A stretch of DNA of 64,000 nt from Stutzerimonas decontaminans (GTDB lineage: Bacteria; Pseudomonadota; Gammaproteobacteria; Pseudomonadales; Pseudomonadaceae). This document shows, one piece after another, positions 25,825 through 37,727 of the stretch; the first letter of the stretch is position 1, and each line of letters opens with the position of its first letter. The translations under genes were made by a program, and so were the position numbers. Below the pieces are notes generated by a model, which was not told the DNA's origin, ran no database searches, and saw only the letters and a list, made by a program, of their open reading frames with translations. The DNA lies in contig NZ_CP007509.1 in assembly GCF_000661915.1 (NCBI RefSeq), forward strand, positions 2,311,501-2,375,500, read 5' to 3'.

Positions 25825-27291
25825 TCAGACGTTCCGCATGGACCAATAGCTCGGCCTGAATAGGTCACGCTCGCCGAGCAGCCCGACCCCGGCAGCGAAG
25901 GCGACCAGCACCATCGCGATATACAGGCACAGTTCGATAAGGCCATGCGGTTGCGGGACAAAGTGCAGCCCGACGACCAGGGCGCTGGCGGTAACGGTCC
26001 AGCGCATCAATACACGCAGGCCCAGCGCTGCAGGAGCAGATCGATGCACGTAGAGCCCCATGAACAGCGCTTGCAGAAATGCACCAGCGGAGAAGGCCAG
26101 CGCCAGCCCTTCAGCGCCGTAAGGGCGGTATAACAATGCGTCGAGGCCAATGGTCATTGATGAACTGATCAACGTGATGATGAAAAACAGCCGTCCTTGT
26201 TGTTGCGCCAGTAGGGCGCGGCCCCAGAGCAACGCCAATCCCATGGCTGGCAGCCCCAATCCATAGAGCGCAACTAGCGGCGCTGTAGCACTGGTTTGCT
26301 CGGCGCCGAATTCGCCACGCTCCAACAGCACCGTCACCACTGTTTCGGGGAAGGAACTGAGCACGACGGCAGCTGGGACCAGGAACAGCAGAGTGGCCAG
26401 CAGTCCCTTGCGGATAGTTGCGGCGAAAGCGTCATGGTCATTGTCATGCCAGCTGGATGCGAACTTCGGGAACAGTACCGCAAGAATCGACAGTGCATAG
26501 AGCGTCAGCGGAATGGTTACGATTCGGTAGGAGAACGACAGCATCGTGATGGTGCCATCCTCCAGATAGGAGGCGAAGATCCGCTCAGCCAGGATGCACG
26601 CTTGCTGCGCGCCAGCAGCGAGCAATACCGGGGCCAAAGCCTTGCCGAAGTCGCCGCCACGGCCTTTGCCCGCCGCCTTACTGCAGCCGCTCAAATATCC
26701 GAGGCGTCGGTGCTGCAGCACGATGAGCATCACCTGCGGCAGTAGCATGCCGGCGAAAATAATAATGCCCTGAGGTCCGAAGATTAGGATCCCGATGATC
26801 GCACCCGCGTTGAGCAGTACCGTGCGGGTCATCGGCAGTATGAAAACGCCGTCCATGTTTAGCAGGGCGCTTTGGCAGTAAATTACTGCTTGCACCGCGA
26901 TCAGCACTGCGCCCGCACAGAAAACCAGTTGCCCGGCGTCGAGCTGGGCGGCGTTCCACCCCGGAGCCAGCAGGCTGAGAATCCAGTAATTGCCGGCGAT
27001 GATAAGTACGGCAACGGCCAAGCCCGCGAGGCTGATACGCCAGTACAGCCAGCGAGCAACTGCCCTGAATACCTCATCGGACTGGCTGCGCAATCTTTGG
27101 AGATACGGAATCATCGCGTCGCGCAGCGCCAATCCGAGAAAGTTCTCGAAGAACAGCGGCAGGATCAACGCGACGAAGATCAGGTCAGCGTCCCAACTGA
27201 TGCCGAATTCGCGCGCGATGAAGATATCCCGCAAGAAGCCGAGGAGAAAACTGGCTATGGTGAGCGCCAGGATGACCAGTGAAGTGTTCAT
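25825..27291 (-). CDS. MurJ/MviN-like flippase (MOP superfamily)
   Basis: A 488-residue polytopic membrane protein with roughly 12-14 hydrophobic segments. It resembles the MurJ/MVF branch of the MOP superfamily, which flips lipid-linked glycans across the inner membrane: FLLGFLRDIFIAREFGIS near the start (compare the RD..A..FG motif of MurJ), MLSFSYRIVTIPLTLYALSI and VVTVLLERGEFGAEQTSATA (the RGxF motif). The start at 27291 (MNTSLVILALTIAS) has AAGGA upstream; 19 further codons upstream are possible. Canonical murJ of pseudomonads is elsewhere (beside ribF), so this is probably a second flippase for an exported polysaccharide. No glycosyltransferases flank it. Confidence 0.8.
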   Translation of the reverse strand: MNTSLVILALTIASFLLGFLRDIFIAREFGISWDADLIFVALILPLFFENFLGLALRDAMIPYLQRLRSQSDEVFRAVARWLYWRISLAGLAVAVLIIAGNYWILSLLAPGWNAAQLDAGQLVFCAGAVLIAVQAVIYCQSALLNMDGVFILPMTRTVLLNAGAIIGILIFGPQGIIIFAGMLLPQVMLIVLQHRRLGYLSGCSKAAGKGRGGDFGKALAPVLLAAGAQQACILAERIFASYLEDGTITMLSFSYRIVTIPLTLYALSILAVLFPKFASSWHDNDHDAFAATIRKGLLATLLFLVPAAVVLSSFPETVVTVLLERGEFGAEQTSATAPLVALYGLGLPAMGLALLWGRALLAQQQGRLFFIITLISSSMTIGLDALLYRPYGAEGLALAFSAGAFLQALFMGLYVHRSAPAALGLRVLMRWTVTASALVVGLHFVPQPHGLIELCLYIAMVLVAFAAGVGLLGERDLFRPSYWSMRNV

Positions 27292-27571
27292 TCCTTGATC
27301 CTTTACAGCCATCCAGAGGTGGCTGGTTAACGACACGACAACGTCCAATGCGACGTGCTGCAGGTGAAAGCCTGGTCACTAGCGTTGGCGTACAAGCCAA
27401 AGGCCAGTAAGTCGAACGGTAGATAGACTGGGCGTTAATGCCTTGGTTCCAACCCGAATCGGTTCCTTGGGCCCGATCAAATGTGTCGATACGTAAAAAT
27501 GCCGTAAAGGCACTTTGCGAGTGGTTCGCGACTGCTTATGGTTCACGCTCCTTTTCAAGCGAACGCCGTTC

Positions 27572-28813
27572 ATGTCCGAGGCTCACTCTACTTCCGCTCG
27601 TTTCAGCCTTCGCTGGCTGTTCCTAATTCTCGCCGTAGCCGTTATCGGCTTGTTGGTCTGGTGGCTATGGCCCGCACCTCAGGAAACGCCGCAGCGTCCC
27701 GGTGGCCGGCCAGGTTTCGGTGCGTTCGGCGGGCCGGTTCCCGTGCGTGTCGCCAAGGTGGAACAGGGCGAGTTCGAAGTGTTCAACAAGGCACTCGGCA
27801 GCGTAACGCCGCTCAATACCGTGAATCTGCGCAGCCGCGTAGGCGGAGAGCTGGTCGAGCTGCGTTTCGAGGAAGGCCAACGCGTCAAGAAGGGTGACTT
27901 GCTCGCCGTCATCGATCCGCGCCCCTACAAGGTTGCATTGCAGCAGGCAGAAGGCACCTTGCAGCAGAACCGCGCTCAGCTGAAGAACGCCCAGGTCGAT
28001 TTCGAGCGCTACCGTGGGCTCTTCGCCGATGACAGCATCGCCAAGCAGACACTCGACACCCAGGAAGCGCTGGTCAGTCAGTACCAGGGCACACTGGCGG
28101 CCAATCAGGCGTCGGTCAACGAGGCGCGGCTGAACCTGGAGTTCACGCAGATTCGCTCGCCTATCGACGGTCGCGTCGGCCTGCGCCAGCTCGATGCAGG
28201 CAACTTGGTCGCTGCGAACGACACCACGCCGCTGGTGGTGATCACCCAGACCCAGCCGATCTCGATCAGCTTCACCTTGCCTGAGGGCGATCTGCTGCCG
28301 GTGCTTACGCGTTATCGCCAGGGTGAAAAGCTCGTCGTCCAGGCTTGGGATCGTGGTGAAAAGGTCATGCTCGGTGAGGGTGTCCTGGAGAGTATCGACA
28401 ACCAGATCGACGCCACTACCGGCACGCTGCGCCTGAAAGCACGTTTCGACAACGAAGCGGAACTGCTCATCCCCAATCAGTTCGTCAACGTGCGCCTGCG
28501 CGTCGAAACGCAGACCGATGCGGTGCTGATCCCATCGGCTGCCCTGCAGTTCGGCTCGCGTGGCACCTTTGCCTATGTCGTGGGTGAGGACAACAAGGTG
28601 CAGCTGCGCCTGCTCAAGGCTGGGCCGAGCAATGGCGAAACAACTGTGGTGTTGGAGGGGCTGGAGGTCGGCGAGCGCGTAGTGATGGAAGGTACCGACC
28701 GCCTGCGCGATGGCGCCGACGTCGAGGTGGTCGGCAGCCGGCGCATGGCTGAAGAGGCGGCCGAGAATCCTGTTCTGGGTGGTGGCGAGGCAGCGGAGCG
28801 CGAGGAGCGATGA
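27572..28813 (+). CDS. muxA: MuxA/MdtA, RND efflux periplasmic adaptor
   Basis: A 413-residue membrane-fusion protein of the MdtA/MuxA type (E. coli MdtA 415). An N-terminal anchor helix ([19 protein letters not shown], residues about 14-32) replaces the lipobox of AcrA-type adaptors. It then shows [19 protein letters not shown], the lipoyl/hairpin region and [34 protein letters not shown] and [17 protein letters not shown], all close to MdtA. The start at 27572 is chosen over an upstream in-frame codon that precedes only non-homologous residues. It overlaps muxB by 4 bases (ATGA), beginning a four-gene pump operon. In P. aeruginosa, MuxABC-OpmB exports several drugs including novobiocin and aztreonam (established). 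Confidence 0.93.
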   Translation: MSEAHSTSARFSLRWLFLILAVAVIGLLVWWLWPAPQETPQRPGGRPGFGAFGGPVPVRVAKVEQGEFEVFNKALGSVTPLNTVNLRSRVGGELVELRFEEGQRVKKGDLLAVIDPRPYKVALQQAEGTLQQNRAQLKNAQVDFERYRGLFADDSIAKQTLDTQEALVSQYQGTLAANQASVNEARLNLEFTQIRSPIDGRVGLRQLDAGNLVAANDTTPLVVITQTQPISISFTLPEGDLLPVLTRYRQGEKLVVQAWDRGEKVMLGEGVLESIDNQIDATTGTLRLKARFDNEAELLIPNQFVNVRLRVETQTDAVLIPSAALQFGSRGTFAYVVGEDNKVQLRLLKAGPSNGETTVVLEGLEVGERVVMEGTDRLRDGADVEVVGSRRMAEEAAENPVLGGGEAAEREER

Positions 28814-31800
28814 ACATCTCCCGGTTGTTCATCCTGCGGCCGGTCGCGACCACGCTAAGCATGGTCGCGATCCTGCTGGCCGGGTTGATCGCCTACAAGC
28901 TGCTGCCGGTGGCTGCGCTGCCACAGGTGGACTACCCGACCATCCGCGTGATGACGCTTTACCCCGGCGCCAGTCCCGAGGTCATGACCAGCGCCGTCAC
29001 CGCGCCGCTGGAGCGGCAATTCGGTCAGATGCCGGGCCTTGCCCAGCTGTCATCCACCAGCTCCGGCGGCGCCTCGGTGATTACCTTGCGTTTCTCGCTG
29101 GACGTGGCGCTGGATGTGGCGGAGCAGGAAGTGCAGGCGGCGATCAACGCGGCGAACAACCTGCTGCCCAACGATTTGCCGGCGCCGCCGGTGTACAACA
29201 AGGTCAATCCGGCCGACACGCCGGTGCTGACCCTGGCGGTGACCTCAGAATCGCTGCCGCTGCCCAAGCTGCATGATCTGGTCGATACGCGCATGGCGCA
29301 GAAGCTGGCGCAGATCAACGGTGTTGGCATGGTCAGCATCGCCGGTGGCCAGCGCCCAGCGGTGCGTATCCGCACCAATCCCGAAGCACTGGCGGCCTAC
29401 GGCCTGTCGCTGGCCGATGTGCGCTCGCTGATCACCAGCTCCAACGTCAACCAGCCCAAGGGCAACTTCGATGGCCCGACCCGGGTGTCGATGCTCGATG
29501 CCAACGACCAGCTGAAGACGCCGGCGGAATACGCCGAGCTGATTCTGACCTATCAGGACGGCGCCGCACTGCGCCTCAAAGATGTGGCTGATATCGTCGA
29601 CGGCGCCGAGAATGAGCGTCTTGCCGCCTGGGCCAACGACAGCCAGGCGGTACTGTTGAATGTCCAGCGTCAGCCCGGCGCCAACGTCATCGACGTGGTC
29701 GAGCGCATCCAGGTGCTGCTGCCGGAAGTAAAGGCCAGCATGCCGGCTGGGCTCGACGTGGTGGTGCTCACCGACCGAACCCAGACCATCCGCGCCGCGG
29801 TCACCGATGTGCAGCACGAGCTGATGCTCGCCACCTTTCTGGTGGTGATGGTGACCTTCGTTTTCCTCAAGAAGCTCTCGGCCACCGTGATCCCGTCGAT
29901 CGCGGTGCCGCTGTCGCTGGTCGGCACCTTTGCAGTGATGTACCTCTGCGGCTTCTCACTGAACAACCTGACGCTGATGGCACTGACCATCGCCACCGGC
30001 TTCGTGGTGGACGATGCCATCGTCATGCTAGAGAACATCGCGCGGCATCTGGAGGAGGGCGAGACACCGCTCAACGCCGCGCTGAAGGGCGCGCGCCAGA
30101 TCGGCTTCACCCTTATTTCCCTGACCTTCTCGCTGATCGCCGTACTGATTCCGCTGCTGTTCATGCAGGACGTGGTGGGACGACTGTTCCGTGAATTCGC
30201 CATCACCCTGGCGGTGGCGATTCTGATCTCGCTGGTAGTGTCGCTGACGCTGACCCCGATGATGTGCGCCAAGCTGCTCAAACCGCAGACCGCAGCCGAG
30301 GCCAAACCGGATTGGGTCGAGCGGCTGATCGGCCGTTACTCGCGCTGGCTGACCTGGGTGCTGCGCCATCAGACGCTGACCCTGCTGGTGGCGGTCGGGA
30401 CGCTTGGCTTGACCGTCGTGCTCTATCTTGCCGTACCCAAGGGCTTCTTCCCGGTGCAGGACACCGGCGTGATCCAGGGCATCAGCGAGGCGCCGCAGTC
30501 GATCTCTTTCCGTGCCATGAGCGAACGCCAGCAGGCACTGGCACGGGTCATTCTGGCCGATCCGGCGGTGGAAAGCCTGTCGTCCTATATCGGGGTGGAC
30601 GGCGACAACGTCACGCTCAACAGTGGCCGTCTGCTGATCAACCTCAAGCCCCACGGCGAGCGCGACCTGACCGCCAGCCAGATCATCGACCGGCTGCGAC
30701 CGGAGCTGGCCAAGGTGCCAGGTATCGAGCTGTACCTGCAGCCGGTGCAGGATCTATCCATCGAGGATCGGGTCAGCCGCACGCAGTTTCAGTTCAGCCT
30801 GGAAACCCCGGACGGCGAACTGCTACAGGAATGGACGCCACGCCTTGTCGAGGCGCTGCGAGAGCGGCCGGAACTGACCGATGTCGCCAGCGACCTGCAG
30901 AGCAACGGCCTGCAGATCTACCTGGACATCGACCGCGACGCCGCGGCGCGCCTGGGTATCCAGGTCGCGGACATCACCGATGCGCTGTACGACGCCTTCG
31001 GCCAGCGGCAGATCTCCACCATCTTCACCCAGGCCAGCCAGTATCGCGTGGTGCTGGAAGCGGAAGCCGGCAACCGCCTCGGCCCGCAGGCGCTGGAGCA
31101 GCTGTTCGTGCAGAGCGAAGGCGGTACGCCGGTGCGGCTGTCCAGCCTGGCAACCCTGGAGCAGCGCAAAGCGCCACTGCTGATCAACCATATCGGCCAG
31201 TTCCCGGCGGTTACGCTGTCCTTCAACCTGGCCAGCGGCGTGTCGCTGGGCAAGGCGGTCGAGGTGATTGAAGCGGTGGAGCAGGAGATCGGCCTGCCCG
31301 CGGGCATCCAGACGCGCTTCCAAGGTGCTGCCGAGGCGTTCCGCGCCTCGCTGTCGAGCACGCTGCTGCTGATCCTCGCAGCGGTGGTGACCATGTACAT
31401 CGTGCTCGGCGTGCTCTACGAGAGCTATATCCACCCGATCACCATCCTCTCCACGCTGCCCTCGGCGGCGGTCGGCGCCTTGCTAGCCTTGTTGCTGACC
31501 GGTAACGACCTCGGGCTGATCGCGATCATCGGCATCATCCTCCTGATCGGCATCGTCAAGAAGAACGCGATCATGATGATCGACTTCGCCCTGGAGGCCG
31601 AACGGCAGCAGGGCATGAGTCCGCAGGACGCGATCTATCGCGCGGCGCTGCTGCGTTTCCGGCCGATCCTGATGACCACGCTGGCGGCGCTGTTCGGTGC
31701 GATTCCGCTGATGTTGGCGTCCGGCTCCGGTGCCGAACTGCGACAACCACTGGGTCTGGTGTTGGTTGGCGGGCTGCTACTGAGTCAATTGCTGACGCTG

Positions 31801-31890
31801 TTCACCACGCCGGTGATCTACCTGTTCTTCGATCGCCTCGGACAGCGCTTCGGTCGCCGCCGCGAGACGCTGCAGGAGGCCGAAGCGTGA
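28810..31890 (+). CDS. muxB: MuxB/MdtB, RND efflux transporter
   Basis: A 1026-residue RND proton-drug antiporter subunit. The start [20 protein letters not shown] and the [15 protein letters not shown] motif are diagnostic of the MdtB/MuxB branch. The transmembrane proton relay is seen as [14 protein letters not shown] in TM4 and [15 protein letters not shown] in TM10. The two large periplasmic loops and 12 helices are complete. It works with MuxC as a heteromeric pump, unlike the homotrimeric AcrB type. It overlaps muxA by 4 bases, and muxC follows after 28 nt. Confidence 0.95.
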   Translation: MNISRLFILRPVATTLSMVAILLAGLIAYKLLPVAALPQVDYPTIRVMTLYPGASPEVMTSAVTAPLERQFGQMPGLAQLSSTSSGGASVITLRFSLDVALDVAEQEVQAAINAANNLLPNDLPAPPVYNKVNPADTPVLTLAVTSESLPLPKLHDLVDTRMAQKLAQINGVGMVSIAGGQRPAVRIRTNPEALAAYGLSLADVRSLITSSNVNQPKGNFDGPTRVSMLDANDQLKTPAEYAELILTYQDGAALRLKDVADIVDGAENERLAAWANDSQAVLLNVQRQPGANVIDVVERIQVLLPEVKASMPAGLDVVVLTDRTQTIRAAVTDVQHELMLATFLVVMVTFVFLKKLSATVIPSIAVPLSLVGTFAVMYLCGFSLNNLTLMALTIATGFVVDDAIVMLENIARHLEEGETPLNAALKGARQIGFTLISLTFSLIAVLIPLLFMQDVVGRLFREFAITLAVAILISLVVSLTLTPMMCAKLLKPQTAAEAKPDWVERLIGRYSRWLTWVLRHQTLTLLVAVGTLGLTVVLYLAVPKGFFPVQDTGVIQGISEAPQSISFRAMSERQQALARVILADPAVESLSSYIGVDGDNVTLNSGRLLINLKPHGERDLTASQIIDRLRPELAKVPGIELYLQPVQDLSIEDRVSRTQFQFSLETPDGELLQEWTPRLVEALRERPELTDVASDLQSNGLQIYLDIDRDAAARLGIQVADITDALYDAFGQRQISTIFTQASQYRVVLEAEAGNRLGPQALEQLFVQSEGGTPVRLSSLATLEQRKAPLLINHIGQFPAVTLSFNLASGVSLGKAVEVIEAVEQEIGLPAGIQTRFQGAAEAFRASLSSTLLLILAAVVTMYIVLGVLYESYIHPITILSTLPSAAVGALLALLLTGNDLGLIAIIGIILLIGIVKKNAIMMIDFALEAERQQGMSPQDAIYRAALLRFRPILMTTLAALFGAIPLMLASGSGAELRQPLGLVLVGGLLLSQLLTLFTTPVIYLFFDRLGQRFGRRRETLQEAEA

Positions 31891-31918
31891 GCCAGCCTGC
31901 GACCTTGCGGGGGCGGGT

Positions 31919-34900
31919 ATGAACCTTTCAGCCCCCTTCATCGCCCGCCCAGTGGCAACCATGTTGCTCAGCCTGGCCATCCTCTTGCTCGGTGGTGTCA
32001 GCTTCGGCCTGCTGCCGGTATCGCCGCTGCCGAACATGGATTTCCCGGTGATCACCGTGCAGGCCAGCCTCCCGGGTGCGAGCCCGGAAATCATGGCGTC
32101 CAGCGTGGCGACACCGCTGGAGCGTTCCCTGGGCAGTATCGCCGGCGTCAGCCAGATGACCAGTCGCAGCAGTCAGGGCTCGACGCGGATCATCATCCAG
32201 TTCGACCTCGAGCGCGACATCAATGGCGCTGCCCGCGATGTGCAGGCCGCCATCAATGCCGCGCGCAACCTGCTGCCCAGCGGCATGCGCAGCATGCCGA
32301 CCTACCGCAAGATCAACCCCTCGCAGGCGCCGATCATGGTGCTCTCGCTGACCTCCGAGGTGCTGGACAAGGCCGAGCTATATGACATCGGCTCGACCAT
32401 CCTGGCGCAGAAGTTGTCGCAGGTATCCGGCGTTGGCGAAATCCAAGTCGGCGGTAGTTCGCTGCCGGCGGTGCGTGTCGAACTGCAGCCTCAGCAACTC
32501 GAGCAGTACGGTATATCGCTGGACGAAGTGCGCCAGACCATCGCCAATGGCAATGTGCGGCGGCCCAAGGGCATGGTCGAGGATGCCGACCGCCACTGGC
32601 AGGTTCGCGCCAACGACCAGCTGCACCAGGCGGCCGACTACACGCCGCTGATAATCCGCTACCAGGACGGCGCCGCGTTGCGTCTCGGTGACGTTGCGCG
32701 GGTGCGGGATTCGGTGGAAGACCGCTACAACAGCGGTTTCTTCAACAACGAACAGGCCGTGCTGCTGATCGTCAACCGCCAGGCCGGCGCCAATATCATC
32801 GAGACCACCGAAGGCATCCGCCGCGAGCTGCCGGCGTTGCAGGCAATCATGCCGGGCAGCGTCGATCTGAACGTCGCCATGGACCGTTCGCCGGTGATCC
32901 GCGCCACGCTGCACGAGGCCGAACGCACGCTGCTGATCGCGGTGGGCCTGGTCATCGTGCTGGTATACCTGTTTCTCGGGCGCCTGCGCACCGCGCTGAT
33001 TCCCGCGCTGGCGGTGCCGGTGTCGCTGGTCGGCACCTTTGCGGTGATGTACATGTTCGGCTTCTCGCTCAACGTGCTGTCGCTGATGGCGCTGATCCTC
33101 GCGGCCGGGCTGGTGGTGGACGACGCCATCGTGGTGCTGGAGAACATCGCCCGGCATATCGACGATGGCATGCCCCCGCTGAAGGCGGCCTACGTCGGCA
33201 CCCGCGAGGTCGGTTTCACGCTGCTGTCGATGAACCTGTCGCTGGTGGTGGTGTTCGTCTCGATCCTCTACATGGGGGGCATCGTCGAGCGGCTGTTCCG
33301 CGAGTTCTCGATCACGTTGGCGGCGGCGATTCTGGTATCGCTGCTGGTCTCGCTGACACTGACGCCAATGCTTTGCGCGCGCTGGCTCAAACCGCATGAG
33401 CCGGAGAAAGAAGGGCGCCTGCAGCGCTGGAGCCACGATGCCCATCAGTGGTTGCTGCGTTACTACGATCGCTCGCTGAGCTGGGCGCTGCGTCATCGGC
33501 GCATCACCTTGCTCAGTCTGCTGGCGACCATTGCGTTGAACGTGGTGCTCTACGTGCAGGTGCCCAAGACATTTCTGCCGCAGCAGGACACTGGGCAGAT
33601 CACCGGCTTCATCCGCGGCGACGATGGCATGTCGTTTCAGGTCATGCAGCCGAAGATGGAGATCTTCCGCAAGGCAGTGCTCGCCGATCCGGCGGTGGAG
33701 AGCGTGGCCGGCTTTATCGGCGGCCAGGGCGGCATCAACAATGCGTTCATGATCGTGCGGCTGAAACCGTTGAATGAGCGCGGTATTTCGGCGCAAAAGG
33801 TGATCGAGCGCATCCGCAAGAATCAGCCGAAGGTGCCCGGTGGACGGATGTTCCTCATGGCCGACCAGGACCTGCAATTCGGCGGTGGCCGGCAGAGTAG
33901 CTCGGCCTATGCCTATACGCTGTTGGCGAGCGACCTCAACGACCTGCGCACCTGGGTGCCACAGGTCACTCGAGCGCTGTCGGCGCTGCCGGAGCTCACC
34001 AGCATCGACGCCAATGACGGCGAAGGTGCGCAGCAGATCAGCCTGAAGATCGACCGTGACGCGGCCAAGCGTCTGGGTATCGACATGAGCACGGTGACCA
34101 CGCTGCTCAACAACGCCTTCAGCCAGCGGCAGATTTCCACGATCTACGAGTCGCTGAACCAGTATCGGGTGGTCATGGAGATCGACCCGAGCTACGCGCA
34201 GTATCCGGAGGTGCTGGAGCAGATTCACGTGGTGACCAGTGACGGCCGCCGAGTGCCGCTGGCGGCCTTTGCCCGCTACGAGCGCAGCCTGGAAGAAGAC
34301 CGCGTGAGCCACGATGGCCAGTTCGCAGCGGAAAACATCGACTTCGACCTCGCCCCCGGCGTCAGCCTTGACCAGGCGACCCTGGCCATCGAGCGCGCCG
34401 TGGCGGCCATCGGCATGCCCAGTGAGGTCCAGGGTCGTCTTGGCGGCACCGGCAGCGCATTCCAGACCACCCAGGAAGGGCAACCGCTGATGATTCTCGG
34501 CGCCTTGCTGCTGGTCTATATCGTGCTTGGCATCCTCTATGAGAGCTACATCCACCCGCTGACGATCCTTTCGACGCTGCCGTCGGCGGGCGTGGGCGCC
34601 TTGCTGGCGATCATCCTAACCGGCGATCAGTTCAGCCTGATCTCACTGCTCGGATTGTTCCTGCTGATCGGCGTGGTGAAGAAGAACGCGATCCTGATGA
34701 TCGACCTGGCCTTGCAGTTCGAGCGCAACGACAAGCTGTCGCCCGCCGACTCGATCCATCGCGCCTGCCTGCTGCGCTTCCGGCCGATCCTGATGACCAC
34801 CATGGCGGCGATTCTCGGCGCGCTGCCTTTGCTGCTCGGTGGCGCCGAGGGCGCCGAGATGCGCCAGCCGCTGGGCCTGACCATCATCGGCGGGCTGCTG

Positions 34901-35023
34901 CTGAGCCAGATCCTCACGCTCTACACCACGCCGGTGGTCTATCTGTACCTGGACCGTCTGCGCCATCGTTTCAACAGCTGGCGCGGTGTACGCACCGATG
35001 CCGCCCTGGAAAACTCGCTATGA
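31919..35023 (+). CDS. muxC: MuxC/MdtC, second RND transporter subunit
   Basis: A 1034-residue RND protein, paralogous to the preceding gene. It begins MNLSAPFIARPVATMLLSLA and has LLPVSPLPNMDFPVITVQAS, GLVVDDAIVVLENIARHI and GVVKKNAILMIDLALQFE (relay residues in TM4 and TM10). It corresponds to MdtC/MuxC. Two non-identical RND subunits in one operon indicate the heterotrimer organisation known for MdtBC. It overlaps opmB by 4 bases (ATGA), so the outer-membrane channel is translationally coupled. Confidence 0.95.
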   Translation: MNLSAPFIARPVATMLLSLAILLLGGVSFGLLPVSPLPNMDFPVITVQASLPGASPEIMASSVATPLERSLGSIAGVSQMTSRSSQGSTRIIIQFDLERDINGAARDVQAAINAARNLLPSGMRSMPTYRKINPSQAPIMVLSLTSEVLDKAELYDIGSTILAQKLSQVSGVGEIQVGGSSLPAVRVELQPQQLEQYGISLDEVRQTIANGNVRRPKGMVEDADRHWQVRANDQLHQAADYTPLIIRYQDGAALRLGDVARVRDSVEDRYNSGFFNNEQAVLLIVNRQAGANIIETTEGIRRELPALQAIMPGSVDLNVAMDRSPVIRATLHEAERTLLIAVGLVIVLVYLFLGRLRTALIPALAVPVSLVGTFAVMYMFGFSLNVLSLMALILAAGLVVDDAIVVLENIARHIDDGMPPLKAAYVGTREVGFTLLSMNLSLVVVFVSILYMGGIVERLFREFSITLAAAILVSLLVSLTLTPMLCARWLKPHEPEKEGRLQRWSHDAHQWLLRYYDRSLSWALRHRRITLLSLLATIALNVVLYVQVPKTFLPQQDTGQITGFIRGDDGMSFQVMQPKMEIFRKAVLADPAVESVAGFIGGQGGINNAFMIVRLKPLNERGISAQKVIERIRKNQPKVPGGRMFLMADQDLQFGGGRQSSSAYAYTLLASDLNDLRTWVPQVTRALSALPELTSIDANDGEGAQQISLKIDRDAAKRLGIDMSTVTTLLNNAFSQRQISTIYESLNQYRVVMEIDPSYAQYPEVLEQIHVVTSDGRRVPLAAFARYERSLEEDRVSHDGQFAAENIDFDLAPGVSLDQATLAIERAVAAIGMPSEVQGRLGGTGSAFQTTQEGQPLMILGALLLVYIVLGILYESYIHPLTILSTLPSAGVGALLAIILTGDQFSLISLLGLFLLIGVVKKNAILMIDLALQFERNDKLSPADSIHRACLLRFRPILMTTMAAILGALPLLLGGAEGAEMRQPLGLTIIGGLLLSQILTLYTTPVVYLYLDRLRHRFNSWRGVRTDAALENSL

Positions 35024-36513
35024 ACCCGTCGTCGTTGAACCCCTCATCGCTGAAGCATGCCCTGCGCCCCCTCGCTGTTGCTGTGCTCGCTCTGTCAATG
35101 GGAGCCTGCACGCTGGGGCCCGACTACCAACGGCCGGACCTGCCGGTGGCCGGCGAATTCAAGCAGGCCGAAGGCTGGAAACCCGCTGCGCCGGCCGACG
35201 CGCTGCAACGTGGCGAGTGGTGGCGGCTATACGGCGATGCCGAACTGGATGCCTTGGTAGCGCGGCTGAACGTCTCCAACCAGAACCTTGCTGCTGCCGA
35301 GGCGCAGTTCCGCCAGGCACGGGCGCTGGTGCGCGGCGCGCGCTCGCAGCTGTTTCCGATCCTGTCCGGCAGCGCTGGCGTCAGTCGTTCGGCCCAAGGC
35401 AGCAGTGGCACCAACAGCACCGGTAGTACTTTCAATGGTGGGGTGGGTAAAAGCTACGAGGCGGGCCTGAGCGCATCCTGGGAGGCCGATATCTGGGGTC
35501 GGCTGCGCCGCAACCTGGAAGCCAACCGAGCCAGCATGCAGGCCAGCGCCGCCGACCTCGCTGCGGTCAGGCTCAGCCTGCAGGCAGAACTGGTGCAGAC
35601 CTATCTGCAGCTGCGTGTGATCGACGAACACCAGCGGCTGCTCGATCAGACGGTCGAAGCCTATGCACGCTCGCTGCGTCTGACCGAGAACCAGTATCGC
35701 GCAGGCATCGTGCCCAAGTCCGACGTCAGCCAGGCGCAGACGCAACTCAAGAGCACCCAAGCCCAGGCCATCGATCTCAGATGGCAGCGCGCGCAGATGG
35801 AGCATGCGATCGCCGTGCTCGTAGGCGTGGCGCCGTCGGAATTGGGCATTGCCGTGCGTGAGGACATTCCGCCGTTGCCGGCGATACCGCTCGCCGTGCC
35901 GTCGCAATTGCTCGAGCGCCGTCCGGATATCGCCTCCGGCGAGCGCCAGGTGATGGCGGCCAATGCCAACATCGGCGTCGCCGAAGCGGCCTGGTACCCG
36001 GACCTGACGCTGTCGGCCAGCGGTGGCTACCGCAACAGCAGCTTCAGCGACCTGTTCAGCGTACCCAACCGCTTCTGGTCGCTCGGCCCGCAACTCGCGC
36101 TGACACTGCTGGACTTCGGCAGCCGGCGCGCCGAACTCGAGCGTGCCGAAGCCAGCTACGACCAGACCGTGGCGAACTATCGGCAGACGGTGCTCGACAG
36201 CTTCCGTGAGGTCGAGGATTACCTGGTGCAGCTGCGCGTGCTGGAAGAGGAGGCAGTGGTTCAGCGTGAGGCTCTGGAGGCCGCGCAGGAATCGCTGCGT
36301 CTGATCGAGAACCAGTATCGGGCTGGTACCGTGGACTTCCTCAGCGTGGCGACGGTGCAGACTACGGCACTGAACAATCAGCGGACCAACCTGACATTGC
36401 TCGGCGACCGGTTGACCGCCAGTGTGCTGCTGATCGCTGCACTGGGCGGCGGCTGGGACAGCGCGCAGCTGGAGCAACAGCCAACGCTGTCGACGACACC
36501 CTCCATGCCCTAA
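35020..36513 (+). CDS. opmB: OpmB, outer-membrane channel lipoprotein of the Mux pump
   Basis: A 497-residue TolC-superfamily (OEP/NodT type) lipoprotein. The lipobox is LSMGAC with Cys30, followed by TLGPDYQRPDLPVAGEF. The two OEP repeats are visible (QNLAAAEAQFRQARALVRGAR; RLTENQYRAGIVPKSDVSQAQ; RRPDIASGERQVMAANANIG; RLIENQYRAGTVDFLSV). It completes the muxABC-opmB operon and provides the exit duct to the medium. A hairpin with its T-tract mainly on the minus strand follows. Confidence 0.93.
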   Translation: MNPSSLNPSSLKHALRPLAVAVLALSMGACTLGPDYQRPDLPVAGEFKQAEGWKPAAPADALQRGEWWRLYGDAELDALVARLNVSNQNLAAAEAQFRQARALVRGARSQLFPILSGSAGVSRSAQGSSGTNSTGSTFNGGVGKSYEAGLSASWEADIWGRLRRNLEANRASMQASAADLAAVRLSLQAELVQTYLQLRVIDEHQRLLDQTVEAYARSLRLTENQYRAGIVPKSDVSQAQTQLKSTQAQAIDLRWQRAQMEHAIAVLVGVAPSELGIAVREDIPPLPAIPLAVPSQLLERRPDIASGERQVMAANANIGVAEAAWYPDLTLSASGGYRNSSFSDLFSVPNRFWSLGPQLALTLLDFGSRRAELERAEASYDQTVANYRQTVLDSFREVEDYLVQLRVLEEEAVVQREALEAAQESLRLIENQYRAGTVDFLSVATVQTTALNNQRTNLTLLGDRLTASVLLIAALGGGWDSAQLEQQPTLSTTPSMP

Positions 36514-36541
36514 GCATCAGCGAGTTTCGCCGCCCAACAAA

Positions 36542-36566
36542 AAGCCCCGCCTGATCGGCGGGGCTT
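36542..36566. terminator. Terminator between opmB and the orphan dctP
   Basis: A perfect 10-bp stem (aagccccgcc / ggcggggctt) with a 5-nt loop. The flanking A-run on the left becomes a T-tract on the minus strand, so it terminates dctP well; on the plus strand the tail after the stem is poor. Confidence 0.85.
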
Positions 36567-36587
36567 CAGTGACGGCAGTTCGTTCGG

Positions 36588-37631
<1,044 letters not shown>

Positions 37632-37684
37632 CTAGGACGCGTCTAGGCTTTCAGCCGCCCCTTATGCCAAAGATAGGTGACGAC

Positions 37685-37698
37685 TGAAAGCGCTTTCC
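37685..37698. promoter_or_regulatory. LacI-type operator candidate upstream of the orphan dctP
   Basis: TGAAAGCGCTTTCC contains the perfect 12-bp palindrome gaaagcgctttc (37686-37697) with a central CG, one base from the canonical LacI/GalR-type site TGAAAGCGCTTTCA. It lies 105 bp before the dctP start and 30 bp after the oprN stop. No LacI-family gene is adjacent, so the regulator would be encoded elsewhere. Confidence 0.5.
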
Positions 37699-37727
37699 CC
37701 AACCAACCCGACGGGAGCGGCACCGTG

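Noticed and set aside
32378..34555. A 725-codon open frame on the minus strand opposite muxC
   Set aside because: It lies wholly within a clear RND gene; its His/Gln/Arg-rich translation is the typical antisense shadow of GC-rich coding DNA.
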